Shown here one piece after another: positions 29,001 through 43,200 of a DNA stretch of 64,000 nt (the stretch's first letter is position 1; every line of letters begins with the position of its first letter). Location of the stretch: NCBI GenBank assembly GCA_029204225.1, contig CM055094.1, forward strand, positions 26,612,541 to 26,676,540, written 5' to 3'. Both the position numbers and the translations under genes were made by a program. This DNA comes from Diphasiastrum complanatum. Its lineage: Eukaryota; Streptophyta; Lycopodiopsida; Lycopodiales; Lycopodiaceae. The notes below the pieces were generated by a model, which searched no databases, was not told the origin of the DNA, and was given only the letters and a program-made list of their open reading frames with translations.

Positions 29001-29469
29001 TAAACCTAATGAGACCTCCAAAATTTATTATTTCTCTACATTAAAAGTAGATATGCAATACCAATCATAATGTTGTGTTAGGGGAATAAATAGGTAAAAT
29101 AACACTCTAGCTTATATGTGGCCATAATAACCATGTGTAAGGTTTGATTTAGAGTTAACATAGCGCATCGAAATGGAGAGACCAAAGAACCAAAGTTCAC
29201 TTAAAACTTCTTGAGTGCATACTCTTTTCAATGAAGAGAAGTTTGACATTCCTTGGAAGAAAGACAAGCAAGAACTTACCATTAATACAAATAGAGTCCA
29301 TAAGCAAAAACTTGAGATCGTGTGGAAATAAGGTAATTCCCTTCGCAATAGTGATTCAAAAAATTATTGGATCTACTTATCAAATGACATCATCAAAGTT
29401 GCCTTCTCTTCACCTTTGAGTTTAGCATAGCAAAAACATCTTCCAAGTGCTTCCAATTTGAAGACACCT
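26044..29469. other. Intergenic DNA, no gene recognised
   Basis: A region near 26450-26850 looks LTR-like (TATATATAATGATACTC plus downstream T-rich leader) and lies in the right place for the RNase H scrap at 25.6 kb. No partner copy is present, so I leave it unresolved. Confidence 0.4.
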
Positions 29470-29836
29470 ACTATCAAGACCTCATCCAAAACTAAGAGAA
29501 AAAAGGGAATGGTTGGTGGATCAATCCACCCCAACTAAGCCTAGATTTGGATCTAGCCCCCAGCTATGAAACACCAATAATGGCTCTAAGGTACGAGATG
29601 CCAATCCGGAAGCATGTAGCTACCAACACGTAGACAAGCTCTCTCCATGGGGAAGCCAATGGGTACACTTACACCCTCCACGACCACCCACTATCTGAAG
29701 TAAACTAGGACACCTCACTAAGACACATCAACCATCTAATTGATACACCTCAGTCACTGCTAGTTCTAGACCAATCCACCATCATGGCTTTTAGGCATCC
29801 AAACCATCTTCATTTAATACCATGAGGGCCCCAACC
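29470..29836 (-). repeat. 3' LTR of the small LTR element
   Basis: Lower-coordinate copy of the direct repeat; the minus-strand end is GGTCTTGATAG. Confidence 0.65.
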
Positions 29837-30842
29837 CCTCATAATTATAGCTAACTTACAGGTCAAAGTAGGTTCTCTGACCATTTTACGAGATATAAAT
29901 CTAGGGTCAGAGCTTTGTGGGCATGACATTCTTCTCCTCTATATCAAGTTTTGTCCTCATAAGTTAAAGTTAGGAAAGTCCTTTCTAAGGCTCTCGCCCT
30001 ACATCCAAGAATCATCATCATATGTATGACCTTTCCATCAAACTAGACAACCACATAATTATATGACTCTCTTTAAATCATAATTGAGAAACGCACATGG
30101 ATCAAGATGATCTGAATGCCAATATTTTGTATCCCTTGGTTTAACCATTGTTAACATAGGAAAATAGTTTACAATCAACAATTAAGTTACATAATCTAGA
30201 TGGATAATCTTAGTCTATATTACGATAGTATCCGAGGTCCACATGCAGTACTTACTACCTCCCAAGGAATCTCATAAATTTAGGCTATAAAGCTCATACT
30301 TCAAAAGATATATTCAAATGAGAGAGATAGCTTAGGGTTTCCGATTTTGTAACTTTGACATATCCCTAAGGAGTCTAGACCAATACCTCAAAATTCGACA
30401 AAATACCCTTATTATGACCAATGACATTAGGCATCCCTTAGATATCTACCTACACCATTGTCATCTAGATCCAATGTTTCAAAACTTCCATTTGAAAATT
30501 CATGTTTGCCATACCATAGGTTCTCTCTCCAAGAGGATCATTGTAACATAAAACAATTTATAAAAAAACTTGATCACAAATTAGAATCCTATCCCAATTT
30601 CCAGATTCCACTTTTCTTGAAGAATTTGACCTTGTCTCAAATTTGGGTAGTCTACTTGCCTTGCAACAAGAGCCCTTTTAAAGAAACCCTAGAATTTAAA
30701 AATACGAGTGAATTTATGCTTCAAGCTTTTGCTCCACTCCCAAGAATATCAGGACCCCAACATTTGGAATTTCATTGAATTTTTGGACTCTACTTGTGAG
30801 CTTCCAAATCAACAAATCCTTCTAGCTTTTGGCTCTGATACC

Positions 30843-31243
30843 ACTATCAAGACCTCATCCAAGATCAATACTAAGATGCCAAAACCAAGAGAAGCAAAGG
30901 GAATGTATGGTGGATCAATGCAATCCAACCAAACCAAGATCATTTGGATTTAGCCCCAAGCTATTGAAAATATGGCTCTAAGATACGAGATGTCAATTCA
31001 ACAACATGTAGCTATCAACACGTAGCAAAGCTCCCTCCATATGGAAGCCATTGAGTATATTATACCCTCCAAGGCCAACTACCACCTGGAGTGAACTAGG
31101 ACACCTCACTGGGACACATAATCCATCTAATTAGTACACATTAGTCACTTCTTGATAAGTCATTGCTAGTTCCATACCAATCCATCATTAGGGGTTCTAG
31201 GCTTCCAAACCATCAATTATAATTTAATACCATGAGGGCCTGA
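30843..31243 (-). repeat. 5' LTR of the small LTR element
   Basis: Higher-coordinate copy, abutting the primer-binding-site complement. It is longer than its partner through small insertions (for example TTCTTGATAAGTCA near 31155). Confidence 0.65.
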
Positions 31244-33080
31244 ACTAGAGCTTCAACACTTGAGCAAAAGAGGTTGAGTTCCGCAGCGAAGGTAAGGAAT
31301 TTTGCTTGGTGTGAGCACACACGTGTGCACTTTTCCAAGGAGGACCATGACATTTTGATGCTTCCAACTCCACCTTGGAAAATTTGCTCTAGTTCTTGGA
31401 TTTTCTAGATTTGATTTAGCATGGAGCTCCATATTGCTGATGAGGAGCAAACAACAAAATCTCTCTTAGAAACATTATTTCCAAAAGTAGCAAACAAAGG
31501 CCTTTTTGCTAGGGTGGATTTTGAGAAAGTGTTGTGGCTTCAACACACATAATAAAAAAAAGAAGGCTTCTCGACCAGACAAAACAAGATCCTCATAAGT
31601 AGAGAAACTTAGCTCTTCAAATGCACCAAACAATGGGAAGAGCATAGAAAGAGTGGAGTATTGGCACAAAGCCCATAATAGTCAGTCATAAAACACAAAC
31701 AACATGAGGGACATACTCCACATATGTGAAGGGGATTTGCCTATATATGCGATCATTGAAACTCTAATGATTGATCTAATGTCTTTTTTGAGGGAAGGTC
31801 ACACTTGACTTAATAGGCATATGTCGTTCATCTAATTTCTCATTCCCATCAACTACATTCCTTCCACCATGCTCCCTTTAAAACTAGTTATTCAATATTA
31901 CAAAAACTTAGAAGGACAAGCTATTAAGGAGTTGTCGAACAACAAAATGCAAACAAACTTGCACAATAAAATCTTAATTCATTTGAACTAGATATAAGTA
32001 CAATGATCCATAAACAAATTATAACAAGCCGAAGCTTTTAAATAACAATCACAAGATTAGAAATCCCTTTTTCCTTCTAAGGGGTAAGTCTTCATGAAAT
32101 ATGAACTATCAATATTTGAAAGTCAATGTTTAGCAAAATTTTCGTTTTCATGGGCTTTGAACGTTTCATTTCTTAAGATGGTGTTTGGAGGGTGTTCTGA
32201 TGATGGAAGTGCATTATTGACCATTACAAATGCACATGCATAACTCATCCAAATTGCGTAAGGATTCTAAGTGTGCACCATATACAAAAGAGTGCTTCAC
32301 ATAGAGAGAGTGAGCCATCTTGATTGGTATACTACTTGCAAATGCAAATAATTGTCAAGTATCAAGATTGTTATCAAAATTCATGAGTAGTGAATAGATT
32401 GTCATAAGAAGTTTTCATGTACGAAACACCCTGGTGCATTTATTCATAGAAAAAACTAGTAGGTACATTGATGAGAAAGATATATACGTCCTCGAAAGGG
32501 AAGTTTAACCAAATGTAAGCTCAAACAAGAGCGAAGCTTGCACTAAAACTAAAAAAAACTATCCAAGTATTAAGAAAACTATATACGCAACCCGCAGTCG
32601 AACATAGACAATAACAAGAAGCAAAAGTGTTGAGACGTCATGAGGTAGGTCAATTTGGTGTAGATTTTGGGAACAAGTTGGCTAGGCCAAATGGAGGTGA
32701 TAGATGACCTACCTTTCCTTTGATCTTGTCTATTTTAACATTTGGCTCCCCCATTGGCATGAGAGAGGAAAGGAAGAGGAGCCACCCTTTGAAAACAGCC
32801 AATGAGACCCTACCACGTGGCTTGCATTTTATTTGCAAGTGGATTAGGTTCGAAAAGTTATGTGCACTTGGGAGCTCTTAAATGTCTAACGATGGAGAGA
32901 GTCTTATTAAGGCCTAATCAAGTTTAGGTCTGAGAGTGGTCGGTAGCCCTAATTTGAGTTAGGTTTAGGTTTTAAAGTGAGTATTGGGCATAGGTGTGGT
33001 CAGCCCTACACCAGATTAGGACTCGGCAAAAGATTAGGCTGAGTGGTCAAAACCCTATTCTGTTTAGGGTTTGGCATTTG
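31244..33080. other. Intergenic DNA, nothing recognised
   Basis: No supported ORF or repeat pair. The GC content rises toward 33 kb as the VPS50 promoter region is approached. Confidence 0.4.
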
Positions 33081-33122
33081 ATCGCAAATGCGAGAACGCA
33101 TTAGCGAGAAAGAGAAGAGAAG

Positions 33123-33124
<2 letters not shown>

Positions 33125-33160
<36 letters not shown>
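33125..33160. repeat. (GA)n tract about 1 kb upstream of VPS50 ATG
   Basis: A short GA run followed by GC-rich sequence (GCGCGAG...GCAGCGCGCGGCG). It may lie in the promoter or 5' UTR of VPS50; GAGA-type repeats occur in many plant promoters. Confidence 0.7.
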
Positions 33161-33164
<4 letters not shown>

Positions 33165-34130
33165 AGATTTTGCTGCTTCTTCTCGCATTGCCCATTGCTA
33201 TGTCCTATGTATCTATTTTCTGGGCTCTGTGATGATGGCCGTTTGTGTTGGCGATCTGTCTGCAGCGCGCGGCGTTTGAGATTTCTTTCACCCTGATGCT
33301 ATAGTGCTGAGCAATTACAATGACATGGATCTGGTTGCAATTTCTTGGGATGGCATTTTCCGCATTCTTTGATGATAAAAAAAAAACGGTGGCTGCTTTG
33401 CAGATTCATATGCAATAAAGGCGATGAGCAGTTAAAATTGGAAGCATTGGATCACAAATTTTCTGCTCAAAGCCTAAGCAAGAATACCCAAATTTCCGAG
33501 AGTTATCAACAGTACCTATAAGATAAGGATGTGTATTCTGAGCCAAAATTGCCTCTGGTGTTGACGGGAGACGTATACTTAATTCCTAATCTTTGAACAC
33601 TTGAACTACCCCTAGCACTGGATCATTAGTGACGATATCACTGAATTCAAACCCTCGTGGAGCTTGGATGCTCCCGTGAGTTTGTCTGCGAAATTTGTAT
33701 CTCCAATATTGACGGAAAGCTCTGTTGGTTTAGAGTTCTTTTATCCGAAATTGCCAGCAATTTTTGTACTGGAAATGGTTGATGTATTGAGTTCTTATGA
33801 AGGCCAGGGAAGAAGAAATTTGGGTTGTTCACAGAAGAGGCTAGAACATGGAGTCCATTAGGATGTTGTATTCGGTGACCTTTCATCTGCTCTGTCGGTC
33901 ATTTGACAATGGACTGCTGGCTTTATCATCAAACTCATGCACTTCATACGCCGTGGAGGAAGCTTTCATGTTTTTGGTTTCTAACAGAAGGAACATTGTT
34001 TGAATTGGAGTGTATCTGCATCATAGCAATCTGTACAAGGACTTTGATAGGTGCATCAGTGGCCAATTCAGCTGCCGTGATAACAAGTCCAGTGCCCTAA
34101 TGCAAATTTACTCTTAGGAGCACAAAGGTT

Positions 34131-34229
34131 ATGGATCTAATAAACTTCGGAGAGAAACTCCTTCAGACAGTGAGAAGTAGACGATCGCTGAGCATTCTTT
34201 CTGGATCATCTTTTTCGGATCGTCCTGAG
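34131..34229 (+). CDS. VPS50: VPS50 exon 1 (33 codons)
   Basis: ATG at 34131. The peptide [10 protein letters not shown] corresponds to the GEKFLSSVRS-like opening of plant homologues, and SDRPE is followed by the donor GAG|GTAGTT. It joins in phase 0 to VPARAAA at 52215, which reproduces the SDRPE-(I/V)[12 protein letters not shown] order of the family. That agreement is the main evidence that the 18-kb gap is a real intron. Confidence 0.88.
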
Positions 34230-37200
34230 GTAGTTTTTCTTTGACTGACACCCAGAGGTTTCTGGACACTTTTTAGTCTTAAATAGGTTCACAAAAGATG
34301 TGTATGTCTTGTTTTGAATTGTCTGCCGATTCTCAGCTTGGAATGAATCCCTTGAAATTCTTTTGCTAAGCTTAGAATCCCATAATCAATCTATCATGCA
34401 TTGGGGCGTGTAGGATGCTTTATCTGAACATCATTTATACCAACGTAATACTATGTTCCTTGTTTTTTTGGTAGGTGCAGAATAATTTTTGTCTAGTCTA
34501 TCCATGCTTATGAACTAATAATTTCAGTTCTAAAGGCTATGCTACAAATTGTGGCTCAAGCTTCATATCTAACTTATGGTTTATGAGGAGAAACTAATAA
34601 GTGGCATACATTGCGGCTCTACTCTTTTTGTTTGACATCTTATACTATCTACCAAGCCTCCTGTTGAACACATTTATATGAGAAGATAGAAAACATGACA
34701 ATATTGAACCCTAAAATCAAAACATAAAATGAAAGAAATGCCATATTGTTTTGTAAAGATTTGGAAATGCGCTTCAACCCATGTAGTGTATATGTGACTT
34801 AAATCTGGATTGCACTCTTTACAAAACTTCAATGGGAATAGTGGCCGTGCATCTCTGAAATTGGTAGAGCCTATGATTGATCTCCCACTCTATTTGCATC
34901 TGAATCCCCACCTCGGTTTCCACCTCATCCTAGACAAGATCTTTTCCATAGGCCATGATGATAATTGCTCAATGCTAGCTGGTTGGTCATTGATTGACCA
35001 TAAAGCCTAATAAAATGCACCATCACCTGGAAATGCAGATTGTTGATTGGCAACGGTAGTAAGCTCAAGAAGTAGATCTCAGATCTGCAAACACATTGCA
35101 CAAAAAACAATGCTGCCAGTACACAAGTAACATTAATTTCTTAATCATAATTTGATTGAGCAATGGCACATGATAGTTGAAAATTCATTTATCATTTGAA
35201 TCTTTTTAGAAATTTAGGACTTAGAACCAATATGTCCAGATTGACAACTATGAAATCTAGAGCCCATACTCCTATGATGATTAATTCGTCACAATTGTCT
35301 ACAATATACATATTATATAATATGATTGTGATAAACTAAGCAATGAACATTCAAGTTGTCAATATTGTTACAATCTCAAATCTCAAAATTAACGCTTAAA
35401 AGTTATAGGTTAAAGCTAGGGTGTCCATTTTAAATTATAGCAGTGAAGTAGTCAAGAACTTATCTATAGATTTAGCATGAAAGGTAACAAGTAGCTTCTA
35501 TAAAAGTGGCAAATCAATCATTCTCCAACAAAGAAGACTAATCAAATCAATGGTTGCCGATAGCTCAGGTAGATCTCCAACAAGGATCGTCAACACCAAC
35601 ATGGAACTCCCCTACAAAGAGCTCAAGACTTCAAACTCATGACTGACTAATGGCGATCTATACCAAGCGAAGGCTACCTCCCTTCAATTGACGTAGAGGG
35701 AAATATGAAGATTCAATTATTAGGGCCCAAATTAGAAACCATGCAAAATAGTGTTTCGGAGCTTGCCAAATGTAATAGAAAATGCATGACCGAAAATAGA
35801 GAAATATGGACTATGTGTTTCCTAACACTCCCCAACTTTAAAAAACATTGCCCTCAATGTGCATTGTGGGGCTCAAAAAACAATCAAAACCTAGAACCAG
35901 AAGAAGGGCCCCAAGCAATAGCTATGGTATTAGCCAATTATAAACAAATTTGAAAATAGGACTATAACAAATTGCATCCATTGATGGAAATATTGAGAGG
36001 ACATAAGTTGCCACAACAAGTAATCCAAAAGCAACACAAAAAAGTCCACAAAGCACAGTACGTCAACTATAAATCATTCTGTAAATAAATCGCTAATGTA
36101 ATGGTCATCATGATACTATTGTAAAACAATAAGTCGATGTAAATACAAGACAAAGTTGCTCAAGGCACTCTAATAGCCCAAGAATGCCATAAGAAAGTGT
36201 TGTCGTGCAAGATCCTAACAATTGAGATATCGAAAGCCAGTCGAATGGCCCAGGAATACTATAGAAAAATGTAAATGCGGCAACCATAGCAAAAACTATG
36301 CAACATAGTCGGAGGCCGAGCGATATGTAGCAACTATGAGTGCTAAGGAATCTAAAGTATAAATAGACTAGAAGGAACATTTGTGCAACAATCCAAGGTA
36401 TTCGTAATGCCCAAGAATGTATAGTAGTGTCTAGAAAAATAAGATTAACACTGCAAGGAATCCATAAAGTCCAAGATTGTATGACATCAATAGCGACTGG
36501 AGTACAAATCCATATATGAAAGAACAAAGATATGGAAGAATGTAGGGATGTATAAGCATTACATTGAGATAAGCAGCAACGATCAACCTTAGAATGTGAT
36601 TCAAACAACATCTAAATACAATCTGTATCTGACCACCAATAAACGTGCGACCATCTGCCATATCTAAACGATGAAAAATGATATATGGAATTGGAATAGG
36701 TACATCAATCAAAGCGAGGATCAAAGGTAAGTAAAGGAACCAAGGATATCGATCAACAACATGAGGATACTAGTACCATGAATCGTGCATATCGAATAGT
36801 GAGCCTAAGTATGCACAAAGTCCCATGGACAATAGATACACTAGAAGCAAAAAGCTCATCGGGAAGAGCATCGGTAGTACATGCGAAATGGACAAGCTCA
36901 ACCATTGGAAGTAAATCCCCAAAACCAATGAAATTATAAAAGAAACTGTCGGAAGTACATTAGCAACTGAAGCAACTGACGTAAGGGAGGTAGTAGCATC
37001 GACAAAACTAGGAAGAAGATTAGAATCCTGTCGCTGTAAGGTACCAAACTATATGAAGTGGCCAAGTAGGTCGTAGCAACCAAGCATGTCGTATATCAGT
37101 AAGTAGTAACGGAGCATAACATGTTTCTACTTGCCCCACTGTAGTGGCAATGACAAAAAATGTCTAGCCCAAGCTATCCAAAGAAACTAGGCATGGTGGT

Positions 37201-40200
37201 GATCAACAATCCAAACAAATAAATACATTCAAACCAAGGAAAGATAGCAGTATCAGAAGATCGGCACCAACCAGGAGATCATAAGCAACCATAGCAACTC
37301 TGCGATATCATCAGAAGCCAAGCTGTATGTGACAACCAAGAATGCCAGGAAAGATGAAGCACACGTAGACTTTGACAAACAATAGTTGGAATGGACACAT
37401 GTGTAGCAACAAGATCAAGAGCCCTAGGTATTCGTAAGGTACACGAATCTAAAACAACAATATCAAAAGGTATCCTCAAGGTCCATGAAGCTATAAATAA
37501 TGTCATCTTGCCAAGGAATCCATAATGCCCATGAGTGTGAAGCATTATCTAGAAGAGCCTGGTGCATAAGTGTAGTAGCAGCAAGTTGAGGGATAATAGC
37601 AGAGCACCAATTGATAAACTTAGTACACATCTAGAAGTACCTCATATGGATATGCAATATAAACAAGTGTTGGAGCATCAGGTGAGCCATCTAAACTATC
37701 TGATAATGCAATCATAGCGGAAGCATCATGAACATCAGTAAGAACTGAAGCATCATGAAAATGTAAGCCATACAAATGTCGAAGATATGTCCATGGAACC
37801 AATGTTGAGAATAATAGCAACAACTAAAGCCACTGGAATCGGTGAAGTATTTGAAGCACTGGAACTAGGAATAGCAACTGAACAATTTGCAAGCTCAACA
37901 AATATAGTAGGATAGTAATGAATGAGCGTCAAGGCACTCAAGAGCAGCATCAAGGAACTCAACATCAACATCATTGATCAAGCGTGGTATCGGCATCGAC
38001 ATCGACATCGACATGTATCTCCTGATCAACTACTAGATTTCGAACATCCTAAGAATCATCTGTTTGTTTTTGTGTTCGAAAAAGATCTCGCTGAGTGGTA
38101 TGCCAAATAGGATCGATCATGGAAGAGCAGATATAAATTTAGTCCATGCAACATTGGTGGAAAAGTCAAAAGTTCGCGTCCAAAACCATGTATAGGCCCC
38201 ACCACTGAGATATATGGCTGCAAGTTGAATTTGCCAAGTAGGACTGTGTAGTATCAAAGATAAAAATAGGTCTCCATTTTATGGAGCCAATTAGCAAGCT
38301 CATTGCCATATGAAGAACCACTGTAAACGGTTAGCTGATTTTTATCATGGAAATCGTGCAATAGAATGTGAGGAGTAGGTGGAGGAATAAGAACGGGTGG
38401 AACAGGATTGTGTAGATCCAAGAGTTTGTCTTGGGAAACAAGTGAATGAGAATGAGAATGAAGTGCTTGTTGAGCACTAAATGCTTGTCCAATGACAAAG
38501 CGAATATGAGAGGGGGATATCAACAATAATTTGTTGGATATTATCAAATTGAGTAGCGTGATCATCCAAGTGGGCAGCGATGTCCTTAGTATTGGAGGAG
38601 GCTTGTGTCCCTGGCATGATAGCAAAGTGATAAAATGCGACTTCTACGACTTTGTGTCAAAATGTGACTTTTGCAACATCTATGTAGAATGCAAAAAAAA
38701 AAAAAAGTGTAAATGTGCTTGCACGACTATGCAAAAAAAGGCAACATATGTGAAAAAGCACAAACCTCGAGGGAGAGGACACATGTCATCACCTCAACAT
38801 AAGCTCTACACAAACGAATCTAGCAAGTGATAGGTGATGAAGAAACTGCCAAAATGTTCACCAAATAATGCACCAAGTTTAAGGAAGTAAGTGTCAAATA
38901 AGGGAAATATGTACTACAAAAAGAGTTTAAAAACAAAACTGTGGAAAAATATGTCAATTTCACCTCCAAGTAGGGCGTTGGAAATAGGTGGGTATGCTGC
39001 CCCCAAAAAACCCAAGGTAGCTCAAACTATGGTAGCAAAGAGGGTGATGCAATGGCTAGAACGTAGGCCAAAAACCAGTGAACAACTGCTAATGAAATAT
39101 GTATCAAAATCACCTCCAAACAGGGCATTAGGAAGGACGGAATGTATTGACCTGAAAACCCACCAAGTGAAGTAAAATAACCTCAAAAATAGGGCAATGG
39201 AGCCTCCAAATAGAGAGCTCAAGGCTAATGAATAGCCTTAGTGGCTATTTCTACTAAGCAAAAGTTACCTCCCTTCAATTGAGTTGGAGGGAAATATGAA
39301 GATTCAAATATTAGGGCTCAAATGACGAATTATGTAAAATAATGTTCCAATCCCTGCCAAAATTAATAGAAAGTGTGTGCAAAAAAATAGAGAAGTATGG
39401 ACTATGTGTGCATTTAACAGAAGTTAGAAGAATGTAATTTATCGTTTAACTACTTTTGTGACCTATAAGTACACAAATTTTTTAGCAAGCTTGTTAATTA
39501 TTTATTGCTATTTTGAAATTGCAATCCGAAAGGGTTTGAATCTCGATTTTTGGTGACTATGATATGCATATAGCTATTTCTTAATGCTTTAGTTGAACTA
39601 CATACAATCCATAGATGCAATAGATTTAGGTGGCTTAAAATCGATAGTCCATGCCTAAGGAAGTGGGGGCCGGACGCAGACGCGCGTCCGCGTCCGCGTC
39701 TGGACGCGGACGCCTCAGGGGTGTGTCCGCGTCCGAACGCGTCCCCCATTTTCAAATTTTTTTTTTCAAAAAAAAAAAAAAAAATACAGGCACTTACCCT
39801 CGCTGTCCCACATTCCCTGAGTGAAATAAAAACAATTTATGGCCCCTAAAACCCCCCCCCCCCCCCCCCCCCCCCCATCCCCCCCCGAAATTAATCATCA
39901 GAGGGTGTCTGGCACCTACCTGCCCCCTCTTGTTAAAAAATAGGAAAACGGTACCCAAAAAAATTTGCAACAGACCTAACCACCTGCCTCCCATGTCTGA
40001 TATCTACAGAATCAGACACGAAAGAGCAACAATTTATATTTTTTGAGTCTCCAAAACTCTGTCTCTTGCCCTCGCTATCTCTCTCTATACAGGTAAACGA
40101 TGCGCTCCCCGGATGAACCTCAACAACTTACTAATTACGTATGCTCCACAGTGTCATTCAACAGAGGGAAGTTCAAGACTTGCACAGTACCATGGTGTTA

Positions 40201-43200
40201 CGAGCTCGTGACCAGAGCCGAACCCTAGAGAACACAGATAGGTCAGATACCACAGTCAGGGTTGTGTCCAGCGTACATGACCAACAGGGCAAGACAGTGT
40301 GAGTAGTGTGCCCCAGCACGGTCCATAGCCATGGCGGGCCTAACACAGCCTAGGGACCCTGTCAGCAGGATAGGGCCCCCAGTTGGGTCCCGACGTGCAG
40401 TCGGCCACGTCAGTGCCACGTGGCCGACACTTGGCAGTAGCATGCTACCAGTCCTCACACTGGGCTAGGAGGGGCTTACTCTATATCAGGGAGTAGGCAA
40501 GGTTGGGTGGATCAGTTAGTGTTTGCCCTACTGTGGTGTTAGGATCTATTACACTGGTATCAGAGCCATCTCCATCCTAGGGAAGTTAGTTTTCAGCAGT
40601 GGAGAAAGTAGCTAGATTGCTCAGAACTTCTTCAAGTTTTCAGAAATCTACAAAGCAGGGTCAGCGCTGGAAAATCAGGAGGATACTCAGAAAATCGTGG
40701 TGAAAACTTCTGTTTTCTACCTGGGATTTGAGGCAAAATAGAAGTGCAGGTCCAGCGCTGCCAGATCAGGCTTCAATCCTGATTTTCGAGTGAAATTTTA
40801 GCAAGTTCTCAACGTTTCCAGAGCAGAAAGGTTGGCATAGGTTCAGCGCTCCCAGAGCTGAGGAAAAATCAGAATTTGGAACACCTTTTGGGCCCCAAAT
40901 CAGAAGAAATTGGGCTAGTTAGGTTGCTTCCCAGCCAGCGAGGGTAGGAACTAGTTTGTTCCGGATTTTTCTTGCACCCTTTCCAGATTTTACTCGACTT
41001 CTGGGAAATTTCAGGGCTGCCACAGATCAGCGAGCAGGGTACCATCACCATTCCAGGATTTGCAAGGGGATTTGGGCTTTGAATCTGGTTTTTTGGTACC
41101 AATACTGGAGCTGTCAGATCAGCGAGGGGGGATAACAAAAAAATTTTCAGATCTTGTGCCTCCTATTCGGATTTCTCAGAATCACAGGTCTGAAAGCAGT
41201 TGAAGAAGAGCTGAAAGGGCTTTTCTTGATTCTCTCTGTGGAAGTACAGTTCTCAGAAAGAGCTAAGTTCCCTTTCCTTTCCCATGTACAGTTATAAATT
41301 AGTCTAAGTTAAGGTAGCTCTCTTAGTTCTGAAGATGACCACTCCTCAGGGACCTGATCAACCCCCGGAGAGAGGCTTCGACGAACTTGAAACAGAAGCC
41401 TTGGCTTACAGAAAAGGGAAGGAACCAATGGAATTGGAAGAACAGGAACAGTTCGTCGAAGAACTCGACGAACTGGTTACCAAGGAGCAGTTTCTCCAGT
41501 TGGTAATAGAAGTGGATGAACTGAAGTTGGCATTAGCCAATTTCAAGTCCAGTGTGGACGACTCGTTCGCTGAACTCAAAAGCTTGATTTTGAGTTCCGC
41601 GAAAGGAAGCCTTCCCTCCACTTCTTAGTTATCCCCTTCTCCATTCCCATCAGTTTCGGGTGAGACTTTACGGTCTCACCCCAATGTTTTTAAAGATTTA
41701 AAACCTCCTACTTTTAATGGGGAAGAGAAGGATAGAAACGCAGACATTCTACAAACCTTCCTCAGCAAATGGAAGAACATTCAGGCTCTTAAATAGACCC
41801 CTGACCATTTGCAAGCAATTGAGGCCAGTCTTTCCTTAGGGCCTATGGCCTATAAGTGGTGGTTAAATCTCCAGGAGACTGGGCAGACCCCCCGGTCATG
41901 GAAAGCTTTTGAAGAAGCTTTCCTAAGAGAATTTCTACCAGAAAATGAACTGGATAGAGCCTGGGAAGCCTGGGAAAGAACAGTAATGGATAAATCCCTC
42001 ATCCAATATATCTCGCAGTATCGAGAAGCAATTTTAAAGATTAAAAATATGGATGACTATCAAAAAATCAGGGGATTTGTCCGTGGCCTCAAAGATGAAT
42101 ATAAAGTAGAGGTCCACAGAAACTCGCCTACTACCCTTGAGCAAGCTCTCAGATATGCTCAAATCTATGATGATTCAGTGGGTAGGAAGAAGGTGAGACA
42201 ACAGCCACTTTCTGAGCAGCCTTCTCAGAAAGACTTTCAATTTAAAAAGAAATTTTTAAAAAGAAAGAACCAAGATAAATTTAAAAGTGAAGCTCCTCAG
42301 AAACGCCCTTCACTCATACAGCCCTTAAAACCAGATGATTTTGAGAAAGCCAAACAAGAACGTTTGTGCTTTGTGTGTATGGGCAAGGGACACACAGTCA
42401 GACAGTGTCCCAAGGGGCCTTTCACTAAAAAAGATAAGAAAGATAAAAAACAAGTTCATCTTGTTCAGACTGTATGTTTCCCCAGTGACTCGGCAGCTTC
42501 CGAGATCAAAGTGTATCATGAAGATCATGAACACTGTTGCCAGCTGACCTCTGCAATGCTAGCGAGACCCTTCAGTTTTGGGCCGCATGACCTAGTACGT
42601 ATGCATGGGAAAGTTGGTAACCAGTCAGTAAGAGTTATGGTTGATGATGGGGCAACCCATAATTTCATCAACTACACCCTGGTTAAAAAGCTTTAACTAC
42701 CAGAAGTACCTAGTCACCATAGGTACATAGTTTCATTAGCTAAGGGTGAAGATAAAAAAATATGGGAAACTATGGTAAGTAAGTTAAATCTTGGTATTCA
42801 GGGGTACCAAGATGAAAGAAACTTTCAGATAATGCACCTGGATCGTACAAACATTGTTCTCGGGAGAGATTGGCTCTACAGTTTGGGACCTTCCCTCCAC
42901 AGAAACTATCAGGAGAACACTCTCAGCTTTCAGCATAAAGGCCGAGAGATCCAGTTGCACGGGGAGCATGATGTTCCCAACAGTCCTATGGTCTGCAGTT
43001 CAGAGCTCTGTCAGCTAATCGGAGACGAAGACCATCAGGTATTCTTATGTGACTTTCAGTTTATTCCTGAAGTTTCTATTTCCAGTTCTATTCAGCAGAA
43101 AATCAGTAAATTAGAAACTTTATTGTCTAAATTTAAAGATGTTTTTCCTGAAAATTTACCACATGGTTTACCACCTAGCAGAGAGGTAGATCATGTAATA

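Larger units (their letters stand above)
29470..31243 (-). mobile_element. Small non-autonomous LTR element, minus strand
   Basis: Two diverged direct repeats (29470-29836 and 30843-31243) share blocks such as CTATCAAGACCTCATCC, ATGGCTCTAAGRTACGAGATG, AACTAGGACACCTCACT and TTTAATACCATGAGGGCC. Directly inside the higher copy, GGCTCTGATACCA at 30828-30842 is the complement of the plant tRNA-Met primer site TGGTATCAGAGCC. So the higher copy is the 5' LTR and the element runs on the minus strand. The internal part (about 1 kb) has no gag or pol that I recognise. Confidence 0.7.
35668..39416 (-). mobile_element. LTR-flanked relic in VPS50 intron 1
   Basis: A direct repeat pair, 35668-35826 and 39262-39416, shares TACCTCCCTTCAATTG, GAGGGAAATATGAAGATTCAA and TATGGACTATGTG, spaced 3.6 kb apart. 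Between them, minus-strand coding traces at 38254-38625 look like a retroelement gag, and the lower half is a degenerate repeat field. Orientation is inferred from the gag trace. No pol is seen, so the element was non-autonomous or has lost pol. Confidence 0.6.

Noticed and set aside
36108-36611. 167-codon minus-strand ORF
   Set aside because: Made of the degenerate SWTLRIP-type repeat field; no domain and frames shift between copies.
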